A DNA stretch of 64,000 bases, from positions 705,841-769,840 of the forward strand of contig WTPW01000017.1 in the NCBI GenBank assembly GCA_009809945.1, written 5' to 3'. The notes beneath the pieces are model-generated. The model did no database searches, was not told the origin of the DNA, and saw only the letters and a program-made list of their open reading frames with translations. A program made the position numbers and the translations under genes. This DNA is from Gigaspora margarita (Eukaryota > Glomeromycota > Glomeromycetes > Diversisporales > Gigasporaceae). Below, in pieces: positions 1-12,835 of this stretch. Positions within the stretch are counted from its first letter, which is position 1. Each line of letters begins with the position of its first letter.

Positions 1-648
1 TAAATTGCTAATTTTGAATACAAAAATTCAGAGGTAGCTTATTTTAGTCAATTGATTATAATCACTATATAGTAAAGTTATAATTTTACTATGTAAATTG
101 ATTATAGTGCTTAAGAGTAGAGTATATCCCATGATGATCACATGTAAAATTAGGCAATTAGATCATGTGATTTGTGAATAATAAACAAAATTGTGATAAA
201 ACACAAACTAGCCAATCAAATCATATGATTTGCAGGTGATTTATAGAAGGCATACCTATTCTTAAAAACTTATTCTAGAGGTCAAAATACATATATTCTG
301 AAATTTTTATATAAGGCCATGCAAACAAATATAATTGTTTCTAATAACCTGGCTAGGGCTTTTTTTGAAAAAATTAAAATTTTTTTTATATATATAAATA
401 AATAAAAATATATATATTTAAAATTTTATATCATGGATGATTATGAAATCGAATGATGGTAAAATTTGGGGTCTTAATTTGAAAATATAAGCTCTACTAA
501 ATCTACCTATACCTTTTATTAATTACCCTAACCCTAAATTCTAACTCAATCATAAAAAAAAGCAGACAAAAAAGGTCTAAAAAATTTTAAAAATTGTATA
601 TAAAATATATCCAAATTTCACTATCATCCAATTTTATGATTATTGTGA
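1..648. other. AT-rich stretch without a gene
   Basis: No coding region is visible. It is AT-rich DNA with scattered TAGCTTATTTT and GATTATA motifs that recur near 3880 and 4660, so it probably holds decayed repeat ends. A short telomere-like CCCTAACCCTAA run lies near 526-537. Nothing else can be supported. Confidence 0.6.
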
Positions 649-1129
649 TAGTGTTCCTATGTCCGGTTCGAGTCCAATAGAGTTCGAGTTCGAGTTCGGT
701 CGAACCCAGACTCAAACTCTAAATTTTGCAGATCTTCAAACTCAAACCGGAACCAAACTTTATTTTTCGAACTCAAACCAGACTCAAACATAACCAATAG
801 TTTGGTTCGAGTTCAGTTTGAAAGTTCACAAACTTGTTCAGGTTTGATAGAGATACTGATAATAAGTAGCTGCGCGACATTGTCGCNCTAAACCAGGAAC
901 GGATNACAACTCATCTCTATTTGTTGAACTAATAATCACACTCCTTTCATTATTTTTACTTAACTNCTTTTCATCACTGTTTATCACGANCACACCTTTC
1001 TTCATATTGTTNGCATCCACATNCGTTCCACTAACCTTCACTCATTTCTCTTCATTTTCNACTCTTTTTTATTNGTTTCAACTTCAATTCCATCATTAGA
1101 ACAAACTTCAGCTCTACCATCTGAGCTAT

Positions 1130-1510
1130 TTTCCCTGAAGTTTCCATCTTCATCAATATTCAAGCACCAGGCAAGTACCTTGTTTTCATCTTTTTCAACA
1201 CCNATTTCATTTTGATAACAATNACCAGNGATATATATTTCATCGGTACCTCCTATCCCACAAGCTTCTGATAATTGATGAATGACTTATGTTCATTCCT
1301 TTCGACATCGCTTTCATCATACTCATGGTAAGCTGTTACTTGATAATCAACGAATGCTTTATGTTTATTCATTTCTATCCAATTTATTCAACGCTATCAA
1401 CGTTACCTATTTCAGATTTTTGATGATGAATCAACGCTTTTACATTTATCTTTTTCAACATCGACACCGTGGCCCTTCATTACACCAAAGATTCTTACAT
1501 CTCGGACTTC
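1130..1510 (-). pseudogene. SEL1-like repeat protein relic
   Basis: Read on the minus strand, several blocks match the SLR signature of the intact genes at 17.8 and 26.9 kb: GVEKDENK near 1181-1205, NEHKSFINYQK near 1270-1305 and NKHKAFVDYQ near 1336-1375, plus a weaker VEKDKCKS block further upstream. The blocks lie in different frames and are separated by stops and several N bases, so this is a decayed fragment and not a gene. It sits inside the 651-3590 TIR element, suggesting capture or an older host gene hit by the insertion. Confidence 0.7.
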
Positions 1511-1599
1511 ATTGTCCGGATTTGTATCCTTTTTCTTTTCCTTATATAAATCTTCTTTCGATGTTTATACTGATCTTTCCGTTTTATCATATTCATAGG

Positions 1600-2316
1600 T
1601 AGTGATGGCAACGCGCGGGATCCGCGTGGGATCCCACGCGGGATTTTTAATTTGATGTAAATAAAAATATTATGCACGCATTAACTTTTGATTCGTTTTT
1701 CGTTCCACATATATACGTACGTACTGTACGTATAGAGATAATGCGCAAACTGTATATTGAAATATAATTTTTAAATTGTCATTATTAATAAAGTGGGAAT
1801 CTATTATTGATTATTATTGAGTATTAAAGTGACTATTTGATCAGAAATTATAAGCCCGATTATTTTCTTATGAGTCGTTTATAATTTTGTGTGTATATAA
1901 CCTTATTACTTATAAATTTACAGTAGCATATTTATATCCCGTTATGCACCTGATTACTTATAAATTTTTATACGCTATATGATTTTATCGTTTTGTTGGC
2001 ATTTTAATTTTTAAATATAATAATATTTTAAAAATAAATTGATAAAATTAAGACAAATCTGAATTGATAAATTTAATAATTATAAGATTAAAATGGTTTA
2101 AAAGTAGNCAAAATCTATACAAGCATTATATTTGTAATAAAATGCAGTAAGCTTATAAGAAATGATTATGATTTTAATGAGAAATTANATTCCTAGTGAT
2201 GATTTATATATATATATTTTATTAATCNTGAAAAATTCNGAAACTCTACTNGATCCCGCNAATTCCACNCAGATCCCATGCGGGATTTTTAAAAAAATCA
2301 GGATTTTCTATCACTA
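1600..2316. mobile_element. hAT-like non-autonomous element with 8-bp TSD
   Basis: The 8-bp duplication TTCATAGG flanks both sides (1592-1599 and 2317-2324). Termini read TAGTGATGG on the left and CTATCACTA on the right, an imperfect TIR of the TAGTG type known from hAT elements. Just inside each end lies a GC-rich palindromic block around GGGATCCCACGCGGGATTT, striking in this AT-rich DNA. About 0.7 kb with no transposase ORF. It interrupts the SLR/zinc-knuckle relic region of the larger element. Confidence 0.72.
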
Positions 2317-2325
2317 TTCATAGGT

Positions 2326-2554
2326 TATAGTTGCGATGGGCAACATAGAGCCAAATGCCCTGGATGCCAGCATATGTAACACAGCTGTGGCTATAATGAT
2401 ATCGCTTTGCTTGCTTTATCTTCAAATTTTTCATGACTTCAACTGCTATTTTCACCATATTTTCGACCAATAATACCAAAAGATCATGGTCATCCATATT
2501 CTTTCGTTTACCACCCAGGTAGGTTCTTTCATTATTTTTGTTTAATGTTATCAC
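2326..2554 (-). pseudogene. Zinc-knuckle (CCHC) protein relic
   Basis: In one minus-strand frame, positions 2381 down to about 2338 encode CYICWHPGHLALCC, a good CX2CX4HX4C zinc knuckle, followed by a stop. The longer open frame upstream (MDDHDLLVLLVENMVKI...) is a different frame, so at least one frameshift separates them. Zinc knuckles of this kind occur at the C-terminus of gag/ORF1-like proteins and of some transposases. Which family this was cannot be told. Confidence 0.5.
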
Positions 2555-2793
2555 TTATACACTAAAATTTTACTTACAATGTTCTTTCCTTTTTTGTATC
2601 ACTTGAACTATACGTTCACTTTACAATGCACTTGATCACAGAATTTTTTCAAATATGGCTTTATCCACAAAGTATAAGGCCAATACTTTAATGAAATTAG
2701 CGAGTAGACTTTCGTCTACTCAGGTCCTTGTGTCATGGAGTTACTCAGACCTCCGTGTATTCGTGGGTCTTTACTATTAATCTACACCAGGGT

Positions 2794-2845
2794 CACGTAA
2801 AAATTTGGATATTATTTATATAAATAATATCCAAATTTTTACGTG
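2794..2845. repeat. 52-bp perfect palindrome
   Basis: Both 26-bp arms match exactly with no loop. The ends read CACGTAAAAATTTGG and its complement, and GT flanks both sides. It could be the relic of a very small MITE or a recently formed foldback. Perfect conservation among heavily decayed sequence suggests youth or gene conversion. Confidence 0.85.
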
Positions 2846-3592
2846 GTCCTGATCTACACTCACTTGGCTATTCGACTTGAGTATCGTTCAGGCACTCCAC
2901 CATCCGATTCAATACTATTAGATACTTTAATCAATGTAAAGGGACGACCACTTAGTGTATAGGCGACAAATTACTAAAGCCAAAGCTAAACAGAACTGCC
3001 TCTTATTTATTATTCAATGTTTGCTTTAAATATTACAATATTAAACCTGGATATTAATATATCCGGTTACATGCATTAGACTATCTACAATTAAGCTTTT
3101 TAATTAAATCATGCATTATGCAAGTTCTGATCATACCATCGATGCACCTGATCCTGATCGAACATCAGCACCACAAAATCCTGGGGTATCAAATTAAACC
3201 ATGACACTGAGTATTTCTAAATTTTCTAGTACGCTCAAATCTGTGACAGGTTATGTCAATCACTGAATTGAAAAAGGATTTTATATTTGATATTTAGGTA
3301 TACTCATATACCTAAAATTTTGTGCTGAAAACTTTTGTTTAGAAGTCAAACTACAGTTATCATAGTAAAATCTAACTTGTGCACATTTTCAGCTATAATA
3401 CTAATTGAACCCGAACAAGTTTGCAAACTTCGGACCAAACTTCAAATCAAACTGAACTTAAAAAATTAGTTTGAAATCGGACTCGAACCAAACATAATTT
3501 TTAAAAAAGTTTGAGTCCGAATTTGATTTGAAAATCAAACTGAACTCAAACTTAAGTAAAGTTTGATTTGGTTCGGTTCGATAGGAACACTA

Positions 3593-4045
3593 ATCTGTGA
3601 TATTTTATATAACACTTTACAATAATAACTGGGACCAGGTATCTTTTAACCTTAATAATATGTTATGAGAAACAATTAATTTTATTTGCACAGCCTAAAT
3701 CAGAGAACTTTTTATTATTTGTCTTTTAATTTTTATGCTTAACAAATATGTTTTTTAAAAAAAATTAATTTTTTGTATTGAATATAAAAATTAAAAGTCA
3801 AATAATAAAAAGTTATCCAATTATATGAAAATTTTAGAATATATATATTTTGATATTTTGAATAAGTTTACTTAAGCACTTATGATCGATTTACATAGTA
3901 AAATTATATAATTTTTTTTTATAATTTCACATCTAAGTGACCTTTTATCCCTTTAGGCAGGTATTCTAGACACCACAGAGATTTTACTTTATTAACTATA
4001 TTAGTTGTGGCTATGATTAGCTTTATACATGACTTTATATTCTAA
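3593..4045. other. AT-rich stretch without a gene
   Basis: No ORF or recognisable domain. It contains short stretches similar to the first 120 bases of the window (CATAGTAAAATTATA, near 3893-3910), probably decayed repeat ends. Confidence 0.5.
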
Positions 4046-4049
4046 CTTT

Positions 4050-4660
4050 TTATTATTACTATTTATAGGCTATCTGTATCCCCTATATTCTATACTTGAT
4101 CTTTCTGGATTTACTCTCATTTGTTACTATACCCATCCGGTAGTGTTATCAGTTTCAGCTTCTTATGGTTTCCTGGTCCCTACTTCATGTCCAGTCAACA
4201 GAGATCCTTCCTGAAACACACAAATGGTACTAACTCCATATATTTCTTACTTGAAGCAGCAATAATCCAGTTTTCAGTCATCCATTCTGTATTCCACTTT
4301 GGTACTTCCTTCTTTTTTAGCCCTTTTCAAGGTTACCGTACTAGCCTTCTTGAAGTTTTAGTCTTCTTTCTGTTCGGGTAGGAGCAGGTTCTCCTGAGCT
4401 CAGATTCTGCAATCCCTTTCTTTTTATTAGGGTGGTACAGCTTTCCTATTTCCTTTATATGGGATCTTCTATTTTTGACAACTTTTATATTAGATTTTTT
4501 CTTTTCTGGTGCTATGTAACTAAAGTAGCTATGTTACTTAGCCTACTTCTCTATTTGTGGTCTTAGTATAGTTTTTGCCTCCTGTTTGACTTGAACCAGC
4601 GACCTTGTGAATGCGACCTCAGAGTGCTAGCCACTTGCACTATCAACCCATAGATCAAAT
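4050..4660 (-). mobile_element. tRNA-derived SINE-like retroposon
   Basis: On the minus strand the head (about 4655-4580) has an internal RNA polymerase III promoter: box A TAGTGCAAGTGG (perfect to TRGYNNARNNGG) and box B GGTTCAAGTCA. A D-stem-like AGTG/CACT pairing is visible, but the acceptor and T stems do not pair, so it is not a functional tRNA. The body of about 550 bp is noticeably more GC-rich than the surroundings and ends near a T-rich run (plus strand 4048-4070), the expected place for an A-rich tail. The plus-strand ORFs in it are incidental. Confidence 0.6.
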
Positions 4661-7600
4661 TATAATTTTACTATTTAGCAAGTATAATTGATTGTGTGAG
4701 TAGCTTATTTTTGGAACTAAAAATTTTGTTAATTATCTATTGGTGTAATAGAAGGGGTAGCTTATTTTTGGGTCAAAGCTGTTTTTACATTTTTGGATCA
4801 AAACAAAGGGGTAGCTTATTTTTTGATATAGCTTATTTTTAGAAACATATAGTATTCAAAATGTTATAGAACAATTGGCAAATATGAATTTAGAATTATT
4901 AAAAAAATATTCTTCTTTTTAATTCCAATTTGGTTTTCAAAAATTATTTTAAATAATCAAGGCTCAACAATTCATATTAAAATTTCTGGCAATAGAAAGA
5001 ACATTGGGAAGTAAACTTAAACATGTTATAATTACTTTCATTATTTTTAATAATAATAATAATGTTTATAAATTTGATAATTATTATATATTAGTATTGT
5101 ATCCTGGAATCAAAAATTTTGAAATACTTAAAGTAAGCTTAGCACCATTAATTTAGTATTAAAAACTAATAAAATTATAGATATCTTTGAAAAGCACTAA
5201 AATATAGAATGTTATTCTAGTTTAAACAGGAAGCTTTTTGCAACTCACTTGGTTTTAATGCAGCAAATTCAACTTTTTTTGCCCTTGGTGTAATTGTTCA
5301 AAAAAAAAGATCTAGAAAAATGGAAATTATAAACCAAATTATATTACAATCTAATTATTATTCTGGGCATTTAAAATTGCTACAATTTTTAATAATTTCA
5401 ATAAACCCTTAAGTTGTTACTGAGTTGCATATTTTATTGCAAATCTATAGTCAACTTTGAAAATTGGTATTACAAAAATGCAAACAAAATAAAATCTTTA
5501 ATAATAATATAAGCACAAATAAATATAATGAAATGCTTGATATTGAAATAAAATTTATTTCTAGCAAGAAATTAAACTATATCAAAAGCTTGGTATTATA
5601 TAGTATTAAATGAAAATATAGATTATACTTTTAAAATAATTTAATTTGATAGTTATTTTATCTTATATATATATAGTACAATTATTTATGTAGCACTTAA
5701 AATCCTACAACAAATCTAGATATATTTGCAAATATAGTGAACGCATAACTAAATTTATTTTTAATACCATCAAGTAATCAAAGCCAAGGTTTTTATAAAC
5801 TGGATAATATAAATTTATATATGCATTCTTTAGTATTTTATATTCCAGAATTTATGTGAATTCACAAAAACTTTGGATTAAGAGCTACTTCTTAAAGTGG
5901 AATAGAAAAAATTATAAGCAAGTTTGTTATTTTTTTAAAATAATAAAAGATAGTAGTAAAATGCAAATACAAAATTTAGCAATTCTAGAAATTTTATTAT
6001 GTGAAAATAGATTTTTATATTTGCAAAAGCAATGAATTACTACTATTTTATGCCAACATAAAAGGTTTATTATGAAATAGATAATAAATATAATAAGCAC
6101 TATATATAATTACAATTAAAATCATATATATATATAATCAAGATTAATATTACTATATTTAAAATAATGCTCATAATTTATACAAAATCTAATTCTCAAT
6201 TGTTTACCCAATGTTTCTGTTCTTTAATTCTTAATCTTTTTTTAAAACCATTCTACAGTTATTTCTGGGTATTACTTTAATAATTTTAATATTTGAAACA
6301 TTTTATCAATTTTATTTTCTTGAGAACTCTGAATATCTAGTACAGTAATCATACATTATGCATTTTAGCAAAAACTCCAAAATTTGAGAAGCAAAATAAA
6401 ACAGTTTTTGGCAATTATCTTGGCATCTAGTAGTCCAAATTGAGTGAACTTTTTTTAAAAAAATGAAGCTCTTACTAAGTTGCATCAACAAAAAAAGTTC
6501 ATTCAATTCTGATTACTAGAACAAAATTAAACAAATATAGTTGTTATTTTTAGCAAATTAGATCAAAATTGGCTAAAACCCAGTTATTACCTATATGAAA
6601 GATGTTTGGAATCCTTTTTCTTATAAATGTATTTGTACACAACTTTTTTAATTATCTTCATAATATCAGATCCCCTATTGTTCATCTCTAAGTAAGCTTT
6701 TTAATATATGTTCTGTATTACAACTTTAAAAATACACTAGTAAATATATTTGGCTGGTAAAAATTGACTCACTAATTTCCAAACACTACAACAAATTTGC
6801 TATCTGTATATGAAATTTGATAAGTTGCTTGCTTAACTTCATATAATAAAGAGAAATTTTTTATTTACTAGTAGCTTTTAAACTATTTGATATGCTACAA
6901 GGTAAAGAAATAAATTAGCAGAAGGTTTCGAAATGTTTTATAAGTTTTGCTGCAAATAGTACATAAATATTGGTTTGAGCTAAAGCAGTTTGCCATTTTG
7001 CTAGAGTAGTTGCTATATAACTATTCTTGTTTTAAAAGATTGAAGAATTTGATTTAGTAAGTCAAGTTTTTTTTGTTAGTTAAAAATTTCTAATATAAGT
7101 ACTTTTATTTATTATTTATATATTATATATATTTAGCAATAGCCAAATCTTATTAGTTCATAGTGCATCTTATTAGTTTGATATAATAAAATAGTCTTTT
7201 TAATAATGTTATTATTAGCAAACAAAGAATTAGCTAATTATAACTAATTTAAAAAGTAGAGTATTTTTCAATTGCACAATTAAAATAAAGTTTAAAAAGG
7301 GCTGAAAAATAAAATCAGCCAATAGTAAAATTTCAATTTTTTTGCTAAAAAAAGATGATTTTATAGTCATAATTTTCAATTATCACTATATTTTTGAAAT
7401 AGCACTTTTTGTTTTCTTTTTATATTATACAATTTGTTAGAACCCAAATAATCTATATGAGCTTATATTTGGGCATTAAAGTAATTCTTTTTTTGATTAG
7501 CACTTTTATATTAGTATATATAATCAATATTTCAAATATTGATAAGAATTTTAGTCTTCTTATTTTTTTTAAAAATATAATTATATTCTTTAAAAAATAT

Positions 7601-7870
7601 ACTATCAAAATTCTCTAAAAAAAAAACAAATCTCTATGCAAAATTTCTAAAAAAAAAACATATCTTACTTTATTTTTTTATTAGCATATATCAAATATAA
7701 GATTTATAATATTTATTCCATTAGCATAATTTTAAATATACTCTATTTAGTAATTATTATTTTCAAATATAATCTTTTTACCCAATATCTACTTTAGTTA
7801 TAACCTTTTTTTAAAAAAGAGCTATATTAGCAATTTTTAAAATATGATTTTAAATAGATTGTTGGGATTC
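4661..7870. other. AT-rich degraded region with one coding relic
   Basis: More than 3 kb of very AT-rich sequence. The only coding trace is at about 5238-5325 on the plus strand, where one frame gives NSLGFNAANSTFF and, after a one-base shift at a T7 run, CPWCNCSK with CX2CXC cysteines. This looks like a dead gene with a cysteine-rich motif; I cannot name the family. A weaker trace lies near 6300-6540. The remainder shows nothing I can support. Confidence 0.45.
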
Positions 7871-7872
7871 TA

Positions 7873-8228
7873 CAGTATAGAACAGTAAAAGACATTCAAT
7901 TTATATATATATGCCAATTTTTGGTGCTTATATAATCAATTCTAATTGGCTAATTTTTGTATAATTGATTTTATTGGTTAAAAATCTATATATGTTTTCT
8001 TTTTTTCTATATTAAATGCCAATTTTTTGACTCATATAAACTTTAATTCTTATAACTTATAACTTTTTCAAAGCAAAAAAATAAAAAAACCTCTAATAGA
8101 AAAGTAGTATTTATCTAAAAATCTATCAATTTGTTAGAGGGCTTTTTGATTTAGCTTGTTTTAAAAAAGGTATTACACTTTAAAGTTTTTATTAACAAAT
8201 ATTGGATGTGTTTTACTGTCCAGTACTA
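7873..8228. mobile_element. MITE with TA target duplication
   Basis: Left end CAGTATAGAACAGTAAAA and right end TTTTACTGTCCAGTACTA form an imperfect inverted repeat of about 28 bp, each flanked by TA (7871-7872, 8229-8230). Length 356 bp, no ORF. Consistent with a Tc1/mariner-type MITE (inference from the TA site and the TIR). Confidence 0.6.
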
Positions 8229-8230
8229 TA

Positions 8231-9560
8231 TTAGTTGTAATATTATACCTAATCTTGTATTTTTATTCTTATTGGCAATAGATTTATTTATTTAACAAGC
8301 TAAAATCTTTATTATTACAACTGATTCTCAGACCTATACTATATTTTAAAATATAAGGTTTATTTTTTTAAAAATTTTTATAATACCTTAGCTACTAGAA
8401 AACAGAAGTTACTGGCTAGTTAGAGTGCTGATATTTATTATCTAATATCTATTTACTATAGAAACTTACTTCACCCAGATAATATATTTAGTTATTTTGA
8501 TTGACTAAAATTTTTTATATAAGGTAAGATTTTGCTTGACCACTACTTGATTAATGCATGACATCATTTGTCTGGAGCCCCATAGCCTGTTTCAAAAATC
8601 CCTGTTATTTGTTTATTTCAGGCTAATTTTGGATGATTTATTGTTTCTTATTAGACAATAAATAAATAATGCTACTGTAGATAATAACAAAATCTGGTCA
8701 ATACTTCTCTATTAAAGTCCTTTACTCCACTCTGGACAATTATCTAATAAATGTTAGTACCCTTATTATATATAAAAAAGAGTGTTTACTTTTTCTAAAA
8801 ATCTTTTTAAAAAACATGTAATAATTAGATTTTGCAGAAGAATAATAATTCAAAGCACTATTTAAAAATTGTAAAAGAATAAAAAAAAATTCTTTTCTGG
8901 TTATTAATGTTATACAATCAAAACCTAATTAAGAATATCTAAAGAGTTATAAAAATGAACCTAGCAAAAAAAATTAATACTTTAAAAATTAAAGGCTAAA
9001 ACAATAAAGAAACAGGATAGTTTATCTTAGAAGTATGTAAGTAAATTAGTTAGAAGTATGAGTAGTTGTATAAAAGCTCCAATTGAGACTAAGAACAATT
9101 ATTAATTTTATATAATAGTTGTATTTTTAATTAAAATTTTTTGTTTTTATATTTTTTGTACTAAGTTATAGATAAAAAAAACTTTAGTTAGAAGCTATAT
9201 ATAATATTTAATTATAAACTTTTTAAATATTTTATAAATCTTTATTTACTTATTATATATGATTTGCAAAATCTTTTTTAATATAAAATACTTGAGATAA
9301 AATTATAAGGTTCTTTAGTTATAAAATAAACTAAAATCAATAGATAAATAGAATATACATAACTAAGTGAATAATATTATAGTTACATAGATTTTTTAAG
9401 TACCTATACTTTAAGTATAGAGTATAGTAATTCTTTTTAAAATATAAAGTTTAGTTTTGGTTATAAGCTATATAAAATTATATTAATAAACTTATATTTT
9501 CTAAATACAAGTTTTTTTAAGTGCAAAATTTTTTTACTTCTAAAATTTTTCTAAGTTCTG
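8231..9560. other. AT-rich stretch without a gene
   Basis: No ORF over 60 codons, no recognisable domain and no clear tandem repeat. It appears to be decayed repeat-derived DNA. Confidence 0.5.
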
Positions 9561-9649
9561 ACAAGCTTTACTTAGAGAAATCTGACTATAGTACAAGACA
9601 TCCATGCTCAATGGATATACAAGGTATTTCAATTTTCAAATGACTATAA

Positions 9650-10016
9650 CTTTTTATCTAAAAAGTTTTAAAAAAATCTGACCAGTAACTTTGTAGAGCT
9701 ATATTAGCTCTACATTTTTTGCTAAATATCTTTTCAAAATCTCATTACTATAAAAAGTTTTAGTGATTTGAAAATTGAAATTTTATAAATAAATTTATAT
9801 ATAAAATTTCTATTTTCAAATTGCTAAAACTTTTTATATGATGAAATTTTGGATGGATATTTGGCATATATGTAGAGCTAATATAGCTCAATAAAGTTAC
9901 TGGTCAGATTTTTTTAAAACAATTAAATTTTGATATGTGTTGTTGAGATATTTTAACTTAAAAGTTGAAAAACTTTTACTTAAAATTTGACCCCTTCTTT
10001 TCTATAGATACCCCAT
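9650..10016. repeat. Inverted-repeat family shared with 63.5 kb plus half of a MITE
   Basis: Two opposed copies of a motif containing TAAAGTTACTGGTCAGATTT and GTAGAGCTAATAT lie at about 9670-9730 and 9860-9920, and the same motif recurs at 63580-63820. From about 9945 the sequence resembles the right half of the 22396-22647 MITE, including a GATATTTTAA block, AAACTTTTACT and a terminal CCCCATATA. This therefore looks like a decayed composite of two repeat families. Confidence 0.5.
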
Positions 10017-10699
10017 ATATTAGTTGTTGTAAACCAACTAAACAAGTGAATTAAGTTAAACATAAATTATTAATATACCAAGAATTAAGAAACTCTTTAA
10101 TATTACCTGTATAATATACAGATTTATTCACTAAATACTTAGTAAGTTTTGGGTTTTGTAACAATAAATGAAGTTTTACATTATATTCTAAATAGAATAG
10201 AAATTAAAAATATACTTATTTGCAAAATTTATAGAATTTAGAATTTGTCCATAGACAAATTGGATAAATAAGTTTGTCTAATTATACTTGAAAATTCTTT
10301 ATAACAAAAATTCCAAGTCCCAATTTCTGGTCAAATTCTAAGCCATATTCTAAATCCAAATCCAAATCCCAAACACTAGCCAAACTAAATTCTATCACAA
10401 ATTCCAAATTTTGACCAAATCTTAAGATAATTTTTACAATAATGGGAAGCGAATATATATTATTTTTTAACGAAACTTTCTCTCGACAAAAACCATCTTT
10501 TACAGAGAACGGTGCTTTATATATACTCTTTAACAAAAACCCAATTACACATTATGAGGTAAGGAAAACGGAGTTAATGTATTATTTACAAGAAATGTGT
10601 AATGAGAAGAAAAATAAAAAATAATATGTAAAGTTTATTAAAAATATCAGTAATGCATGAAAAGCTAGTAATCGATCAATTACTCAATACGTAAAGACG
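10017..10699. other. Stretch without a supported gene
   Basis: Two short opposed ORFs overlap around 10442-10536 but neither resembles a known domain. The minus-strand one contains a repetitive LDLDLEYGLEF block derived from a CCAAATCCAAAT run. Nothing else can be supported. Confidence 0.4.
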
Positions 10700-10701
10700 T
10701 A

Positions 10702-10960
10702 CCGTAAACTGCAGTATACAAGACCCCCTCAGATATCAGACCCCCTATGTACTAGACCCGGGTGTGAATCTCAAAATCTGCAATAACCAAATGCGGGGTT
10801 TTTTAAATATCTAGGCTGCCCACTATGAATGAAAAATATGCATGTTACTGTATTTAAAATGGTACAAACTCTCCACCATGTACTAGACCCGGGGTCTTAT
10901 ATTAGGTTTTAATATTGGTGGGGTGTAAGAGACCCGGGTCTTTTATACGGCAGTTTACGG
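10702..10960. mobile_element. CCGTAAACTGC MITE, copy 1
   Basis: The TIR CCGTAAACTGCAGTATA / TATACGGCAGTTTACGG and TA duplications (10700-10701, 10961-10962) define a 259-bp element. Inside are GACCCGGGTC-type palindromes at both ends. A second, inverted copy at 47704-47969 has the same termini and interior and sits in one half of a tandem duplication, which gives an empty-site control confirming the ends. Confidence 0.9.
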
Positions 10961-10962
10961 TA

Positions 10963-12155
10963 GTAATTGATTTCCGGGGCACGAGGTAATTTCAATGAAA
11001 TTAACTACGTCATCGTTGTTCGAAAATTTTCGCACAGCATTGGGTAAGTTACAGTGTAATTTATATGTAAATTACGATGTTAGGCATGTTACCATAGTTA
11101 TGAGAAATTCTCTTATTAGAAGAAGAGTTCAAAGGGCATCCACTTCTACTTAGCATGGGCAGAGGCATTAAAAGTGATCATTTGATCATCCTCCCATGAG
11201 ACTATCTACCTCCCGAATGTGAATTCGTCGGGCTAAGGACGAATTAAATACATAATATGCTACTAATATCAGGAAATCTATCCCTTGCACCGTTTCGCAG
11301 GCAATTTGCCTGCTACTGTAGTTGCATTTTCTCGGCAAATTATATTTAAGGGTACATGTCATCATAAGAAGATTTAATCGTTTTGTTCGAGAGTCTTCGG
11401 GAAATGTTATTCTTTTTAGCACACGGTCTTTCTATCTTTTTATTACTTCGCTCACTTTTTTGGAGCCTTTTAAAAATCACGCTTTTGTACTACATCAAAT
11501 GTTCGACATGTCTAAATAAATAATATTCGGACTTTGACGTACTACGTATTTGCATGCCGACATAAATGCAGAACTGTGCATGCAATTTTAAGGAATTAAA
11601 AACGTGAAAATGATTGGCATCTAAGTGCCGGCAATTCGGCTTATGGTGCATAGGATAAACATCAGATTATACTTCTTACTATGGCTTATTTACACTAATG
11701 TTACGAATTGTATTCGAAGGTTAACTGATATTAATAGAGTAGACCGTTATAATGATAAGCCATATTTTTTTATCCGAATATAAGTCAAGTGAAAATGGAG
11801 GCAGAACAAAATGACGATCAAAAATGATAATACAAATACAAACCGTGAATAAGGCAGGCTAAAACAAGGTATAACTTGTACCTATTACAAATTTAAAAGC
11901 CACGAAAATAAGTTTGATGGCGGAGAAGACTCAAATCATGTGTGAACAGGTTAGAAATCAAACACTTTATAAACATAGATACAATATGTTGGAAATAAGC
12001 CATTCTCAATAGAAGCCGATTTCAGTATACATGCATACTATTAAGTGTATTTTATTTGTTTGTGTATTATTTCTATGCAAAATATTGAAATTTATTTCAT
12101 GTAGATGCAGACATTTGAAGACGTGTGGTTACGTCCAATTAACATGTCGTCAGCA
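10963..12155. other. Less AT-rich stretch, no gene identified
   Basis: Base composition is more balanced than in the flanks, suggesting unique or recently acquired sequence. ORFs of 78 and 65 codons at 11186-11519 overlap on opposite strands and show no domain, signal peptide or membrane pattern. I see no supported gene. Confidence 0.45.
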
Positions 12156-12583
12156 TTAGTGTTGTTAGGCGAGACCTAGAGGTTTCGCCATAGGCGAAAG
12201 TCGAAACTAGTTTCGACTTTCGTCAAAAAAAAATTAAAATGGCGAAATGGCGAAACTGACGAAACTGTGAAACTACTAAAAGGTGGCGAAACTAGAATGG
12301 TAATGAGATTAATAAAGGATGAGTAAAAGAGGCAAGAATAGAAAATAATCATATATTCGTGCATAATCATACTGTCATATATGATGCTTTTTGATCAGTA
12401 ATCTAAATTTTACTATATTTGATCTATTATAAGTTATAGAGCATTGGGAAATAATTGCTGATAATAATAATGTTAACAAGTTACTTATGTATAGTATTTA
12501 ATTAAAGAGAAAAATCTTAATAATATAACAATAAAGTTATTTTGACCTGGGTCAAAATGACCCCCTAGAATCTAACTGTCCTA

Positions 12584-12827
12584 GCATTACCAACCTAAAA
12601 AAATTCGCTGGCCAATCAGATTTCAAGATCAGGTGCTACGTAGACGAAACGCAAAAAATCGTTCATAACTCGACATTTTACCTATGAGCTCACCTATTAC
12701 GCATTAACAAAAAGGTTTCCTTGCAACATTTTGGTATTAGAAGACTCTTAACCTAAACTAATAGCAAAACCTAACTCTAATTTAGCAGCGAAGTTTCTTT
12801 AGCGAAATTTTTTTAGGTTGGTAACGC
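12584..12827. mobile_element. Nested MITE with TA duplication
   Basis: Inverted ends GCATTACCAACCTAAAAAAA and its near-complement ending GGTAACGC are each flanked by TA (12582-12583, 12828-12829) within symmetrical CTAG contexts. Length 244 bp. It lies entirely inside the 12159-13442 element, so it inserted later. Confidence 0.75.
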
Positions 12828-12835
12828 TAGGCGGG

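Larger units (their letters stand above)
651..3590. mobile_element. TIR element, GTGNTCCT family, with TA target duplication, carrying gene relics
   Basis: The left end reads GTGTTCCTAT and the right end ATAGGAACAC, a perfect 10-bp inverted repeat, each flanked by TA (649-650 and 3591-3592). The next 150-190 bp at each end are rich in GTTCGAGTTC / GAACTCAAAC motifs, forming imperfect subterminal arms (about 660-840 and 3400-3590). A TA duplication suggests Tc1/mariner-like mobilisation (inference); no transposase is visible, so it is non-autonomous. Inside are an SLR relic, a zinc-knuckle relic, a nested 8-bp-TSD element (1600-2316) and a 52-bp perfect palindrome. Related ends occur at 35566-37965 and 51602-53039. 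Confidence 0.72.

Noticed and set aside
4580..4660. Intact tRNA gene on the minus strand
   Set aside because: Box A and B are good, but the acceptor, anticodon and T stems do not pair; it fits a tRNA-derived SINE head.
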